Assembly: GCF_029813115.1 (NCBI RefSeq)
Contig: NZ_JAPZDS010000019.1
Location: 1 to 61,871, forward strand
Source of the DNA: Aureimonas sp. SK2
Lineage (GTDB): Bacteria; Pseudomonadota; Alphaproteobacteria; Rhizobiales; Rhizobiaceae
Direction of reading: 5' to 3'
DNA length: 61,871 nt
Shown: positions 10,990-19,562 of the stretch, one piece after another
How positions within the stretch are numbered: position 1 is the first letter of the stretch
Layout: each line of letters opens with the position of its first letter
Position numbers and translations under genes: made by a program
The notes under the pieces: model-generated
What the model saw: the letters and a program-made list of their open reading frames with translations, nothing else
What the model was told of the DNA's origin: nothing
The model's database searches: none

Positions 10990-13496
10990 GGCGCCATCCT
11001 TTCCACCGAAGCCAGCCAAGGCATGACGGCGACGAGGGCGAGGCCGACCGCCGCCGTCACGGCGGTATAGCCATGCCAGAGACCGCCGATCGACAGGTCG
11101 GCGCTGCGCCGCTGCGAAACGATCCCGGCCCGGATGCGCCAAAGGCCGAACAAAGCGAAGACCGTTCCCAAGGCGCCGTGAACCGCGCTGTAGACCAGCA
11201 GCGCCGCGGTCAGCGCGAGATGCGCATGGGCAGTCGGCGTCGGCACCTGGAACGTGAGCCAGACCAGGAGCGCCGTGCCGGTCGCCGCTCCCAGCGCTGC
11301 CAAAAGCGTGCCGAGAAGGGCTGATCCGTGCTCCTTCAGACCCGCCAGCGCGAGCCCGCTGCCGAGAGCGGCGAAGATCAAGGCCAGCGCCGCGGCGGAC
11401 AGCACGCCGAGCGGCAGATCCGCGACCACCGGAGGAGGCCAGCCCGGTGCGACGAGCCAGAGGAACAGGACGCCGAACAGGAGCGATGCGAACATCGTTC
11501 CGTTGGCCAGGAGCACGCAGCTCATGCCCCACCACGAAAGCGGGCGCGGCGTCTCCGGATGAACCGGGAGGTGGAGCCCCTGGCCGGCGTCGATCTCGCC
11601 GCGGTCCACCGTCGCGCCCGTCGCCCGCGTCCAGAGAAGGAACATGACGAGCGTCAGGGCGACAGCCACCGGCGAGAAGGCATAGACCTTGAACAGGAGC
11701 GACAGGACGAAGGAGCCCGTGGCCAGCGCGGTGAGGATGGGCAGATAGGTCGGCTGCGGCAGGAGCTGGATCGCCTGCGGCTTTCCCGTCGCCATCTCCA
11801 CCACCAGCGTTTCCTGCCAGTCGTTGCGGGGGGTCGCAAGATAGCCCTGGCCGGCGGCGAGCTTCCGGCCGAGGTCGGGATCGGAGAACAGGGGATCGCG
11901 GCCGTCCACCTTCGGTAGCGAGGCGAAGCCGTAGGAGGGCGGCGGTGTCGCGGTCGCCCATTCCAGCCCGCCGGACTTCCAGGGGTTGCGCTCGGCGACG
12001 CGCCCGTAGCGGAACTGGAAGATGAAGTCGAAGGCGACCAGTGCGAAGCCCATGGTCGTGATGAAGCCGCCGATGGAGGAGACGAGGTTCAGCCAGTCCC
12101 AGCCGTAGCCGCTCTCGTAGGTGTAGTAGCGGCGCGGCATGCCGAGCAGACCGGTCAGGTGCATGACCAGGAAGGTGAGGTTGAAGCCGATGAAGATCAG
12201 CCAGAACGCGACGTGCCCGACGCCGTAGAGGGGCTTCCGCCCGCTGAAATGCGGCAGGTAGTAGTAGGCCGCCGCGAGCATGGGAAAGACGAAGCCGCCG
12301 ACCAGCACGTAGTGCATGTGGGCGACCACGAAATGGGTGTCGTGCGCCTGCCAGTCGAAGGGCACGATGGCGAGCATCACGCCGGTCAGGCCGCCGCAGA
12401 CGAACACCACGAAGAAGCCGATCAGGTGCAGCATCGGCAAGGTCATCCTCGGACGGCCCGCCATCATCGTGCCGATCCACAGGAAGATCTGCACGCCCGT
12501 CGGCACCGCGACGAGGACGCTGGCCGCTGAAAAGAAGGCCTGGGCGAGATGCGGGATGCCCACCGTGAACATGTGATGGACCCAGAGGCCGAAGCTGAGG
12601 AAGCCCATCGCCATCACGGAGACGACGATCCAAGAATAGCCGAGCAGCCGGTGACCGACGAGGACCGGCAGGATGGTCGAGATCATGCCCGCCGCCGGCA
12701 GGAAGATGATGTAGACCTCCGGATGGCCGAAGAGCCAGAAGAGGTGCTGCCAGAGAAGCGAGTCGCCGCCGCGCGTCGGATCGAAGAAGGGCAGATCGAA
12801 GGCGCGTTCCAGCTCGAGGAGGATGGAGCCGAGGATCAGCGGCGGGAAGCCGACCAGCATCATGCCGGCGGTGACCAGGATGTACCAGGCGAAGATCGGC
12901 ATGCGCGCGAGCGACATGCCGGGCGCGCGCATCTTCAGGATCGAGACGGTGAGCTCCACGGCCGCCGCGACGGCCGAAATCTCGACGAAGGTGATGCCGA
13001 GCAGCCAGACGTCGGCGTTGATGCCCGGCGAATACCGGCCGGACGAGAGCGGCGTGTACATGAACCAGCCGCTGTCGGGCGCGACGCCGACCAGCATGGC
13101 GACGATCAGGATCGAGCCGCCGAAGACGTAGCACCAGAACCCGTAGGCCGTCATGCGGGGATAGGCGAGGTCGCGCGCGCCCAGCATCTTCGGCAGGAAG
13201 TAGATGGCCAGTCCCTCGAACATCGGGATGGCGAACAGGAACATCATCACCGTGCCGTGCATGGTGAAGATCTGGTTGTAGAGATCGGGTCCCACGAAGG
13301 CGCTATGCGGCGATGCAAGCTGCGCGCGGATCAGCATCGACAGGATCCCGCCGATCGCGAAGAACACGAAGGCGACCAGGATGAAGCGCCGACCGATCAC
13401 CGTGTGGTTCACGGCCGACAATTGTCCGAGCCCGCGCGGCGTACGCCAGATGCGTTCCAGCTCGTGATGCAGACGGATAGGGTTGGCGGCGCTCAT
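10986..13496 (-). CDS. Cytochrome c oxidase subunit I-III fusion
   Basis: This is an inner-membrane heme-copper oxidase (836 aa) that fuses the catalytic subunit I to a subunit III module. Visible ligands are His80 for the low-spin heme, the HPEVY motif (258-262) with the CuB His, proton-channel Glu260 and cross-linking Tyr262, the CuB pair His307-His308, and His393/His395 for the two hemes. The HPEVY glutamate places it in the A1 group. The subunit III part starts near residue 610 (PRPLSWWGMSCVLLANG). It overlaps the subunit II gene by 4 bp upstream and the small membrane protein by 4 bp downstream. Confidence 0.93.
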   Translation of the reverse strand: MSAANPIRLHHELERIWRTPRGLGQLSAVNHTVIGRRFILVAFVFFAIGGILSMLIRAQLASPHSAFVGPDLYNQIFTMHGTVMMFLFAIPMFEGLAIYFLPKMLGARDLAYPRMTAYGFWCYVFGGSILIVAMLVGVAPDSGWFMYTPLSSGRYSPGINADVWLLGITFVEISAVAAAVELTVSILKMRAPGMSLARMPIFAWYILVTAGMMLVGFPPLILGSILLELERAFDLPFFDPTRGGDSLLWQHLFWLFGHPEVYIIFLPAAGMISTILPVLVGHRLLGYSWIVVSVMAMGFLSFGLWVHHMFTVGIPHLAQAFFSAASVLVAVPTGVQIFLWIGTMMAGRPRMTLPMLHLIGFFVVFVCGGLTGVMLAIVPFDWQAHDTHFVVAHMHYVLVGGFVFPMLAAAYYYLPHFSGRKPLYGVGHVAFWLIFIGFNLTFLVMHLTGLLGMPRRYYTYESGYGWDWLNLVSSIGGFITTMGFALVAFDFIFQFRYGRVAERNPWKSGGLEWATATPPPSYGFASLPKVDGRDPLFSDPDLGRKLAAGQGYLATPRNDWQETLVVEMATGKPQAIQLLPQPTYLPILTALATGSFVLSLLFKVYAFSPVAVALTLVMFLLWTRATGATVDRGEIDAGQGLHLPVHPETPRPLSWWGMSCVLLANGTMFASLLFGVLFLWLVAPGWPPPVVADLPLGVLSAAALALIFAALGSGLALAGLKEHGSALLGTLLAALGAATGTALLVWLTFQVPTPTAHAHLALTAALLVYSAVHGALGTVFALFGLWRIRAGIVSQRRSADLSIGGLWHGYTAVTAAVGLALVAVMPWLASVERMAP

Positions 13497-14182
13497 TGGC
13501 CCCCCAGCTCGAGAGTGGCGAGGGCCGCTTCGAGATCGGCCGGCTCGTGGGCGACGACCCTGAACTGCATGTCGAGATGGCCCACCCCGCAGAACTCGGC
13601 GCAGACGCCGCCATAGGTGCCGGGCCGGTCAGCCTGCAGCCGGATCGTGTTCACATGGCCGGGAATGGCGTCGATCTTGCCGCCGAGGCGGGGCACCCAG
13701 AAGGCGTGGATCACGTCCGAGCCGACCACTCTGATATCGACCGGGCGTCCGGCCGGCAGATGCAGCACATTGGCGCTTTCGCGGCCGTCCTCGTAGCGGA
13801 AGCGCCAGTCCCACTGCCGGGGGTGGGCTTCCACTGTGAACAGGCCCGGCGTGTCGGGATGGGCGAGGAGGCGCTCGCCGGTCAGGAGCGCGAAGACGAG
13901 AAGGGCGCTCAGCACCACGCCGGGAAAAGCGAGGCCGCCCCAGACCAGCCAGCGCTTCGGCGGCACGTCGCGGCCGATGCCCGGCTTCAGGAAGGCGAGG
14001 CCGACCAGCGCGAGGACGAACACGAAGATCGCGGTCGCCCCGACCAGCATCACCCACCAGAGGAGGGCCGTGGACGCGGCGGCCGGGCCGGCGGGCTCGA
14101 GCGTCGAGAGCGGTCCCGAACAGGCCGAGAGGAGTGGCAGAGAGGCTGCGGCGCTCCACATCCCCCTGCGGCGAAGGCCCCG
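13493..14182 (-). CDS. Cytochrome c oxidase subunit II (lipoprotein)
   Basis: This is the CuA-bearing electron-entry subunit (about 229 aa). An N-terminal lipoprotein signal (basic RGLRRRG, hydrophobic stretch, LLSAC) puts the lipidated Cys near residue 22. One or two transmembrane helices follow, then a periplasmic cupredoxin domain with the ligand His near 160 and the CuA motif CAEFCGVGHLDM near 195-206. There is no C-terminal heme c domain, so it is not a caa3-type subunit II. I chose the GTG at 14182 because it supplies the basic n-region; the ATG at 14161 lacks it. The 3' end overlaps the subunit I gene by 4 bp. Confidence 0.88.
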   Translation of the reverse strand, partial: RGLRRRGMWSAAASLPLLSACSGPLSTLEPAGPAAASTALLWWVMLVGATAIFVFVLALVGLAFLKPGIGRDVPPKRWLVWGGLAFPGVVLSALLVFALLTGERLLAHPDTPGLFTVEAHPRQWDWRFRYEDGRESANVLHLPAGRPVDIRVVGSDVIHAFWVPRLGGKIDAIPGHVNTIRLQADRPGTYGGVCAEFCGVGHLDMQFRVVAHEPADLEAALATLELGGQ

Positions 14183-14209
14183 CACGGATGCCAGGACAGG
14201 ACCCCCCCG

Positions 14210-14710
14210 ATGAGCAAGTCGATCCACAGCAAGAGCCCGGTTCTTCGACGCGTCGCCGAGAAGGACGTGAGTTCCGCCATCGCGGTGGCGGGGCATCCTA
14301 TTCATGCGATGGCCGTGCACTTTCCCATCGCCCTCGTCATCGCGACGCTCGCCTGCGACCTGTTCTACTGGTGGTCGGGCGACGACTTCTGGCTGCGCGC
14401 CGGGCTGTGGTCGGCCGGCGGGGCGCTCGGCTTCGGCGTCGCGGCGGCGCTGGTCGGCACCATGGAGCTGATCTTCGTGCCGGGCATCCGCGCGCGTGCG
14501 GCCAGCTGGACCCACGCGATCGCCGCGATGATGCTGATCTCCATCATCGCGGCCAACTGGGGGCTGCGCCTTGTGGATCCGCAGTCGGTTCTGCCGGTCG
14601 GCCTGTTCCTGTCGGTGCTCGGCAGCGTCTTCACGGGGCTGGCGGGATGGCACGGCGGCAAGCTGATCCTGCATCATGGCGTCGGCATCATGGTGTCAGA
14701 CGACGAATGA
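14210..14710 (+). CDS. DUF2231 membrane protein
   Basis: This is a 166-residue protein with four hydrophobic segments. It contains the family motif GHPIHAMAVHFPIAL near residue 28, whose histidines could bind metal or heme, and a second histidine-containing segment WHGGKLILHHGVG at the C-terminus. These are the typical DUF2231 features. Its function is unknown. It is divergent from the oxidase subunit II gene with only 27 bp between starts, and it overlaps the convergent CopD-like gene by 23 bp. Its setting suggests a membrane redox or assembly role. Confidence 0.85.
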   Translation: MSKSIHSKSPVLRRVAEKDVSSAIAVAGHPIHAMAVHFPIALVIATLACDLFYWWSGDDFWLRAGLWSAGGALGFGVAAALVGTMELIFVPGIRARAASWTHAIAAMMLISIIAANWGLRLVDPQSVLPVGLFLSVLGSVFTGLAGWHGGKLILHHGVGIMVSDDE

Positions 14711-15194
14711 CGTCGTCGCCGACCCGGCCGAGCCCGCCGGGTTCGAAGGCGAAATCGGGAAGCCAGTCGAGGTCGAGGTCGGGCTTGGCGAGCACGACCC
14801 ACAGAATCCCGGAAAGAAGGGCGGAGATCACAACCGTCGCCAGCAGGACGCGCCAGAGGCGGAAATGGCCCTCCTCCTTGAAGACCGCGAGCACGAGGAG
14901 ACCGAGCCGCACGTGGACGGCGACCAGCACGCCGACCAGCAGCAGCTTCACCGCGAACCAGGGCGTGAACACCTCGCGCAGCAGGATCAGCGCCGTGCCG
15001 GAGCCGACGGCCACGAAGGCGGCCGGCGAGATCACGACGATATAGGCGAAGCGGGTGAAGGAATGGAGCCTGTCGAGGTCGCGCCCGTGCCCGAGCGCCT
15101 CGCGCTGGGTCATCAGGACGGGTAGGACGAGAAGGCCGGCCGACCAGACCACGAGCGCCGCGATGTGAAGGCTCTTTGTCCAGACGAGGATCAA
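14688..15194 (-). CDS. CopD/HemJ-like membrane protein
   Basis: This is a 168-residue protein with about four helices. The first carries the KSLHIAALVVWSAGLLVLP segment typical of the CopD/HemJ superfamily (histidine in helix one, then W-x-AG-L-x-x-LP). The probable start is a TTG whose TTGA overlaps the TGA of the upstream CtaG-type gene, the same coupling geometry as ATGA overlaps. No ATG exists at a sensible position. A role in copper delivery or heme handling for the neighbouring oxidase is inferred from context. Confidence 0.72.
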   Translation of the reverse strand: MILVWTKSLHIAALVVWSAGLLVLPVLMTQREALGHGRDLDRLHSFTRFAYIVVISPAAFVAVGSGTALILLREVFTPWFAVKLLLVGVLVAVHVRLGLLVLAVFKEEGHFRLWRVLLATVVISALLSGILWVVLAKPDLDLDWLPDFAFEPGGLGRVGDDVIRRLTP

Positions 15195-15970
15195 GCGGCG
15201 GACCCTTCTCGTGCATCCTCGCCGCCGACCAACCGGATCACGCCGGACAGGGCGGCGAGGAGATAGGGAACGAGGGCGGGCACCCACATCACGAGCCCCG
15301 CGACTTGTTGGTCTTCCAGAGCCGTCAGGCCGAAGGGCGTGGTGGCGAGAAAGTGCTGCGCATAGAGGGGGGCAGGCGCGAAGGTGATGAGGGCGCCGAG
15401 GAGCCCCATCTGCACGATCACCGTGAGATGGGCGAAGAGTACGGACGCCATCGGCGAGCAGGGGGCGAGCACGCCGCGCCAGAAGGCGAAGGCCGCCGCC
15501 ATGAGCGTGCCTTCCATGATCCAGTAGGCGAGATCGCTGGAGAGCGCGAAGGCGTAGGGCTGGGGGGCATGCCAGACCCAGAGCGTCAGGATATGGGCGA
15601 GCGTGGCTACACCGAGCCAGCCGGCACCGACCGGCGCGCGTGCGGGAAGGGCGATCGCCAGCATGGGGGCCGCCACGGCGACGAGAAGCATGTGATGCAC
15701 CACGCGCGCCGAGAAGAGCGCCGACGACAGGGCGCAAAGCGGCGACAGGAAGGCGAGCGCCAGGACGAGAAAGCCCGAGATCAGCCAAGCGCGACGCCGG
15801 GCGACGTCGATGCCGCTTCGATGGATCGCGACAAGCGAGGCCGCGAACCCGAGGCCCATGACGGCGATCAGCGCCGGATCGAGATTCCAGGCCGTCAGGA
15901 GGTCCGCCGGCACCGGCGGGCTGCCGCAATAGGGATCGTCCGCTCGCTCCAGCATGGCCGGGGGAACCAC
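15191..15970 (-). CDS. CtaG-type (caa3_CtaG) oxidase assembly protein
   Basis: This is a 259-residue multispanning protein with about seven helices. The paired-histidine motif VVHHMLLVAVAAPML is near residue 90, and WVWHAPQPY follows near 133, as in the caa3_CtaG family linked to CuA/CuB oxidase assembly. It is unrelated to Cox11, which is sometimes also called CtaG. A GTG at 15970 is used as the start; an ATG five codons later lacks any ribosome site. It heads a two-gene unit with the CopD-like protein, transcribed in the same direction as the oxidase genes. Confidence 0.85.
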   Translation of the reverse strand: MVPPAMLERADDPYCGSPPVPADLLTAWNLDPALIAVMGLGFAASLVAIHRSGIDVARRRAWLISGFLVLALAFLSPLCALSSALFSARVVHHMLLVAVAAPMLAIALPARAPVGAGWLGVATLAHILTLWVWHAPQPYAFALSSDLAYWIMEGTLMAAAFAFWRGVLAPCSPMASVLFAHLTVIVQMGLLGALITFAPAPLYAQHFLATTPFGLTALEDQQVAGLVMWVPALVPYLLAALSGVIRLVGGEDAREGSAA

Positions 15971-16134
15971 CTCGTCTCGTCTCCGGGAACCGGCCGCGAA
16001 GGCCGGGGAGAAGGGAAGACTAAGGCGGGGCGCCGGTTCGCCAATGGCGGCGGACCCGTCAGGACGGACTTGACGCGTTCGTGACCGTCATCGGGGCGGC
16101 ATGTGTAGCCGGGAAGCAACGTCCCCCGGAACGA

Positions 16135-17604
16135 TCAGGTTCCGCAGAAGGTCCGATAGGGCGCCGCGGGGCCGGGATCGGCCCAGCGAACCGCTTCGGA
16201 CTGGTCCTCGTAGGGTCGCGCGAGGACGGAGAGGAACGCTTCGAAGGGGCCGAAGTCGTCCCTGCCGACGGCTGCGGCGATCACCTCTTCCACGCGCTGG
16301 TTGCGCGGAATGAATGCGGGGTTCACTCGTCGCATGCCCTCGGCCCGCTCGCCGGGGCTCGCGCCGTCCCGCGACAGCCGCGCTTTCCAGTCCCGAGCCC
16401 AGGCGTCGAAGGCCGCCGGGTCGCGGAAGCCGCTGGAGACGGTGGCCGCGTCGCCGCCGTCCAGGATCGCGGACAGGCCGCGGAAGGTCGCGGTGAAGTC
16501 CGCGCCACCGGCCTGCATGCGCTTCAGGAGGTCCTCGGCGAGCGGCCTGTCGTCGCCCGTGCCCTCGGGCAGACCGATCCTGGCGAGGAGTCCCCGCGCA
16601 TAGGCCGCGTTGAACGCGTCGGCATAGAGCGACAGCGCGCCCGTCGCCTGTTCCATGGCTTCGGCCTCGGTCTCGGACAGAAGCGGGAGCAGGCACTCGG
16701 CGAGCCGCGCAAGGTTCCATTGTCCGATCGCCGGTTGGTTGCCGTAGGCGTAGCGGCCGCCGCGGTCGATGGAGCTGAAGACGGTGGCGGGATCGTAGGC
16801 GTCGAGAAAGGCGCAGGGGCCGTAGTCGATCGTCTCGCCCGACACGGTCATGTTGTCGGTGTTCATCACCCCATGGACGAAGCCGACCAGCATCCAGCGC
16901 GCGATCAGCTCGGCCTGCCGCTTCGCCACGCCTTCCAGCAAGCGGCGGTAGCGGTCGGGCGCACCGACGGCGTCCGGCTGGTGACGCGCGATGGCGTAGT
17001 CGGCGAGGGCGCGCAAGTTCTCGGTCTCGCCGCGCGCCGCGAAATACTGGAACGTGCCGACGCGAATGTGACTGGCGGCGACACGGGTGAGTACCGCGCC
17101 GGGCAGTTCGGTCTCGCGGTAGACGCTCTCTCCGGTCGTCACGATGGCGAGCGAACGCGTCGTCGGAAGGCCCAATGCGTGCATCGCCTCACTGACGAGA
17201 TATTCGCGCAGCACCGGCCCGAGCGCCGCCAGCCCGTCGCCCTGACGCGAATAGGGTGTGATGCCGGAGCCCTTGAGCTGGAGGTCGCGGCGCCGGCCGC
17301 TGCCGTCCACGACCTCGCCGATCAGGAGCGCGCGCCCGTCGCCGAGACGCGGGACGAACTGGCCGAACTGGTGCCCCGCATAGACGAGGGCGATGGGCTC
17401 CGATCCGGGCGCCGCCGCCGCACCGGACAGAACCGCCGCTCCCTCGGCCGTTTCCAGCGCCCCGGCGTCGATGCCGAGTTCGGCGGCGAGCGCGTGATTC
17501 ACTTTCACGACCCGCGGCGCGGCCACCGGCTTCGGCGCCACGCGCGCGTGAAACCCCGGCGGAAGGCGGGCGTAGCTGTTGTCGAACGGAATGGCGATGC
17601 CCAT
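16135..17604 (-). CDS. selO: Protein adenylyltransferase SelO
   Basis: This pseudokinase-fold enzyme (489 aa) transfers AMP to Ser, Thr or Tyr of target proteins and is linked to redox stress in bacteria. Diagnostic segments are YAGHQFGQFVPRLGDGRA, LKGSGITPYSRQGDG, REYLVSEAMHALGLPTTR and the metal-binding MNTDNMTVSGETIDYGP. A Cys three residues from the end (RTFCGT) matches the conserved position that is selenocysteine in the mitochondrial homologue. The start MGIAIPFDNSYARLP is the usual N-terminus. It is a stand-alone gene, divergent from the ROK kinase. Confidence 0.95.
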   Translation of the reverse strand: MGIAIPFDNSYARLPPGFHARVAPKPVAAPRVVKVNHALAAELGIDAGALETAEGAAVLSGAAAAPGSEPIALVYAGHQFGQFVPRLGDGRALLIGEVVDGSGRRRDLQLKGSGITPYSRQGDGLAALGPVLREYLVSEAMHALGLPTTRSLAIVTTGESVYRETELPGAVLTRVAASHIRVGTFQYFAARGETENLRALADYAIARHQPDAVGAPDRYRRLLEGVAKRQAELIARWMLVGFVHGVMNTDNMTVSGETIDYGPCAFLDAYDPATVFSSIDRGGRYAYGNQPAIGQWNLARLAECLLPLLSETEAEAMEQATGALSLYADAFNAAYARGLLARIGLPEGTGDDRPLAEDLLKRMQAGGADFTATFRGLSAILDGGDAATVSSGFRDPAAFDAWARDWKARLSRDGASPGERAEGMRRVNPAFIPRNQRVEEVIAAAVGRDDFGPFEAFLSVLARPYEDQSEAVRWADPGPAAPYRTFCGT

Positions 17605-17776
17605 CGCGGGCCTCCGGGTCGGGTGTTGCCCCTCGCAGATGGGACGGACCACGATGGGTTTCCACCCGCCGGTGCGGTCATGGGCAAGCTTCCGCTGGCA
17701 TCTGGTATCATGAGCATCTATGACGCTTCTTGCGCGGCGTTGCGCGCGGACGGGCGTCCACGGGAGGGGATGCGGC

Positions 17777-18676
17777 ATGCTGATCGGGATCGACTGGGGC
17801 GGGACCAAGATCGAGGGCGTCGCGCTTTCGCCGGACGGACAGGAGCTCGCGCGCCTGCGCGAGGATACGCCGCGCCACGACTACGACGGCTGCATCGCGC
17901 TGATCCGCACCATCATCGACCGGCTGGAGACCGAGACGGGCCAGCGCGGTTCCGTCGGCATCGGCATTCCCGGCTCGCTGGAGCCGAAGACGCGTATCGG
18001 CAAGGGCGCGAGTTCCACCTGGCTGCTCGGCCGGCCGGTGGAGGCCGACCTCCGCGAGCGGCTCGGCCGTGACCTGCGCGTCGAGAACGACGCCGACTGT
18101 CTCGCCGCGTCCGAAGCCGTGGACGGGGCGGGGGCGGGCCACAACGTCGTCTTCGCCGTGATCCTCGGCTCCGGCGCGGGTGCCGGCATCGCGGTCGGCG
18201 GACGGGCGCATCATGGGCCGAACAACTCGGCCGGCGAATGGGGCCACAACCCGTTACCCATGCCGCACGCCTCCGAACTGCCCGGCCGCCCCTGCTATTG
18301 CGGCAAGCACGGGTGCCTGGAAACCTGGGTTTCTGGCCGCGCCTTCGAAGCGGAATACGCCCTTCACACCGGCACGGAGCTGAAGGCGCGCGCCGTGATG
18401 GACAAGGTGCGCGCCGGCGACCGGCTGGCGGGCCTCGTCTGGGACCGCTATCTCGACCGGACGGCGCGCGGGCTCTCGGTCGTCGTCAACACGCTCGACC
18501 CGGACGTCTTCGTGATGGGCGGCGGCATGTCCAACATTCCCGAGCTCTACGACGAGCTGCCGGGGCGCATTGCCAGATATACGTTCTCGACCGTCTTCCA
18601 TACGCCGATCGTGCCCTCGCGCCACGGCGATTCCAGCGGCGTGCGCGGCGCTGCCTGGCTCTGGAAGGACAGCTGA
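17777..18676 (+). CDS. ROK-family sugar kinase
   Basis: This cytoplasmic sugar kinase (299 aa) probably acts on fructose or a related hexose. It opens MLIGIDWGGTKIEG, the ATP phosphate-binding loop, and contains the ROK motif GEWGHNPLP and the zinc-binding CYCGKHGCLE at about residues 173-182. GGAGG lies eight bases or so before the ATG. It is followed 43 bp later by an inositol-monophosphatase-family phosphatase on the same strand. N-acetylmannosamine kinase or glucokinase would be alternatives; substrate cannot be settled by eye. Confidence 0.85.
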   Translation: MLIGIDWGGTKIEGVALSPDGQELARLREDTPRHDYDGCIALIRTIIDRLETETGQRGSVGIGIPGSLEPKTRIGKGASSTWLLGRPVEADLRERLGRDLRVENDADCLAASEAVDGAGAGHNVVFAVILGSGAGAGIAVGGRAHHGPNNSAGEWGHNPLPMPHASELPGRPCYCGKHGCLETWVSGRAFEAEYALHTGTELKARAVMDKVRAGDRLAGLVWDRYLDRTARGLSVVVNTLDPDVFVMGGGMSNIPELYDELPGRIARYTFSTVFHTPIVPSRHGDSSGVRGAAWLWKDS

Positions 18677-18719
18677 CGCCGCGCACCATTCGTCCCCTGC
18701 CCGAACTCGAAAGCTTCCG

Positions 18720-19511
18720 ATGACCTTGAACGAACTCGACCGCCGCTCCGACTTCGCCCTCGAGCTGATCCGCGAGGCGGGCGTGCTGGCGCTCGACTAC
18801 TTCCGCCGCGTCGAAACGCTGACCATCTCCTCCAAGGGGCTGCAGGATGTCGTCAGCGATGCGGATGTCGCGGTGGAGAAGCTGATCCGCGCGCGCCTCG
18901 CCGAAGCCTTTCCGGAGGACGCCTTCTTCGGGGAGGAAAGCGGTCGCAGCGAGTTCTCGGCGGGGCAGGGCATCTGGGTGGTCGATCCGATCGATGGCAC
19001 GCAGCCCTTCGTCTGCGGCATGTCGAGCTGGTGCATTTCGATCGCCTTCGTGGAAGGCGGCGTGAACCGCTTCGGGCTCGTCCTGGCTCCGGCGCGCGAC
19101 GAGCTATTCGCGGGCGGCGCCGGTCGGGGCGCGACGCTCAACGGAAAGCCGATCCGGGTGCGCAGCGCGTCCAGCGTGAAGGAAGGACTGATCGCGACGG
19201 GCTACTCGACCCGCCGCCCGCCGTCCGACCTCCTGCCGGTGTTCGCGCGGCTTCTGGAGAACGGCGGCATGTTCTATCGGGACGGCTCGGGCGCGCTCTC
19301 GCTCGCCTATGTCGCGGCGGGCCGGCTGATCGGCTATCTCGAATCGCACATCAACTCGTACGACTGCCTCGGCGCCATGGCGGTGATCGAGGGCGCGGGG
19401 GGACAGGTCAGCGCCTTCCTGGACGGCGACGGCCTGTTTTCCGGCAACGCCCTGGTCGCCGCCTCGCCGGAGCTGTTTCCGGCGCTCAGCGATCTCGCGC
19501 GCTACGCTTAG
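18720..19511 (+). CDS. Inositol-monophosphatase-family phosphatase
   Basis: This is a magnesium-dependent phosphatase (263 aa). The metal site is visible as GEESG (about residues 64-68), VDPIDGT (83-89) and, near the C-terminus, SYDCLGAMAVIEGAGG. It belongs to the IMPase/HisN/CysQ superfamily. Possible substrates are inositol phosphates, histidinol phosphate, or sugar bisphosphates. It lies between a sugar kinase and a fructose-bisphosphate aldolase, so a sugar-phosphate substrate is attractive but unproven. The ATG is preferred over a longer frame that overlaps the kinase gene. Confidence 0.85.
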   Translation: MTLNELDRRSDFALELIREAGVLALDYFRRVETLTISSKGLQDVVSDADVAVEKLIRARLAEAFPEDAFFGEESGRSEFSAGQGIWVVDPIDGTQPFVCGMSSWCISIAFVEGGVNRFGLVLAPARDELFAGGAGRGATLNGKPIRVRSASSVKEGLIATGYSTRRPPSDLLPVFARLLENGGMFYRDGSGALSLAYVAAGRLIGYLESHINSYDCLGAMAVIEGAGGQVSAFLDGDGLFSGNALVAASPELFPALSDLARYA

Positions 19512-19527
19512 GCATTCAACGATAAAG

Positions 19528-19556
19528 CGGGCACGGCGCCACCAGCGCCGCGCCCG
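19528..19556. terminator. Hairpin between convergent phosphatase and fba genes
   Basis: GGGC-A-CGGCGC pairs with GCGCCG-C-GCCC around a short loop in the 51-bp gap between two convergent genes. No T-run follows on either strand, so this is a weak, possibly bidirectional terminator at most. Confidence 0.35.
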
Positions 19557-19562
19557 AGAGCG

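Noticed and set aside
13496-14209. N-terminal extension of the DUF2231 frame
   Set aside because: The extension is antisense to oxidase subunit II and unlike any membrane protein; the ATG at 14210 starts the recognisable domain.
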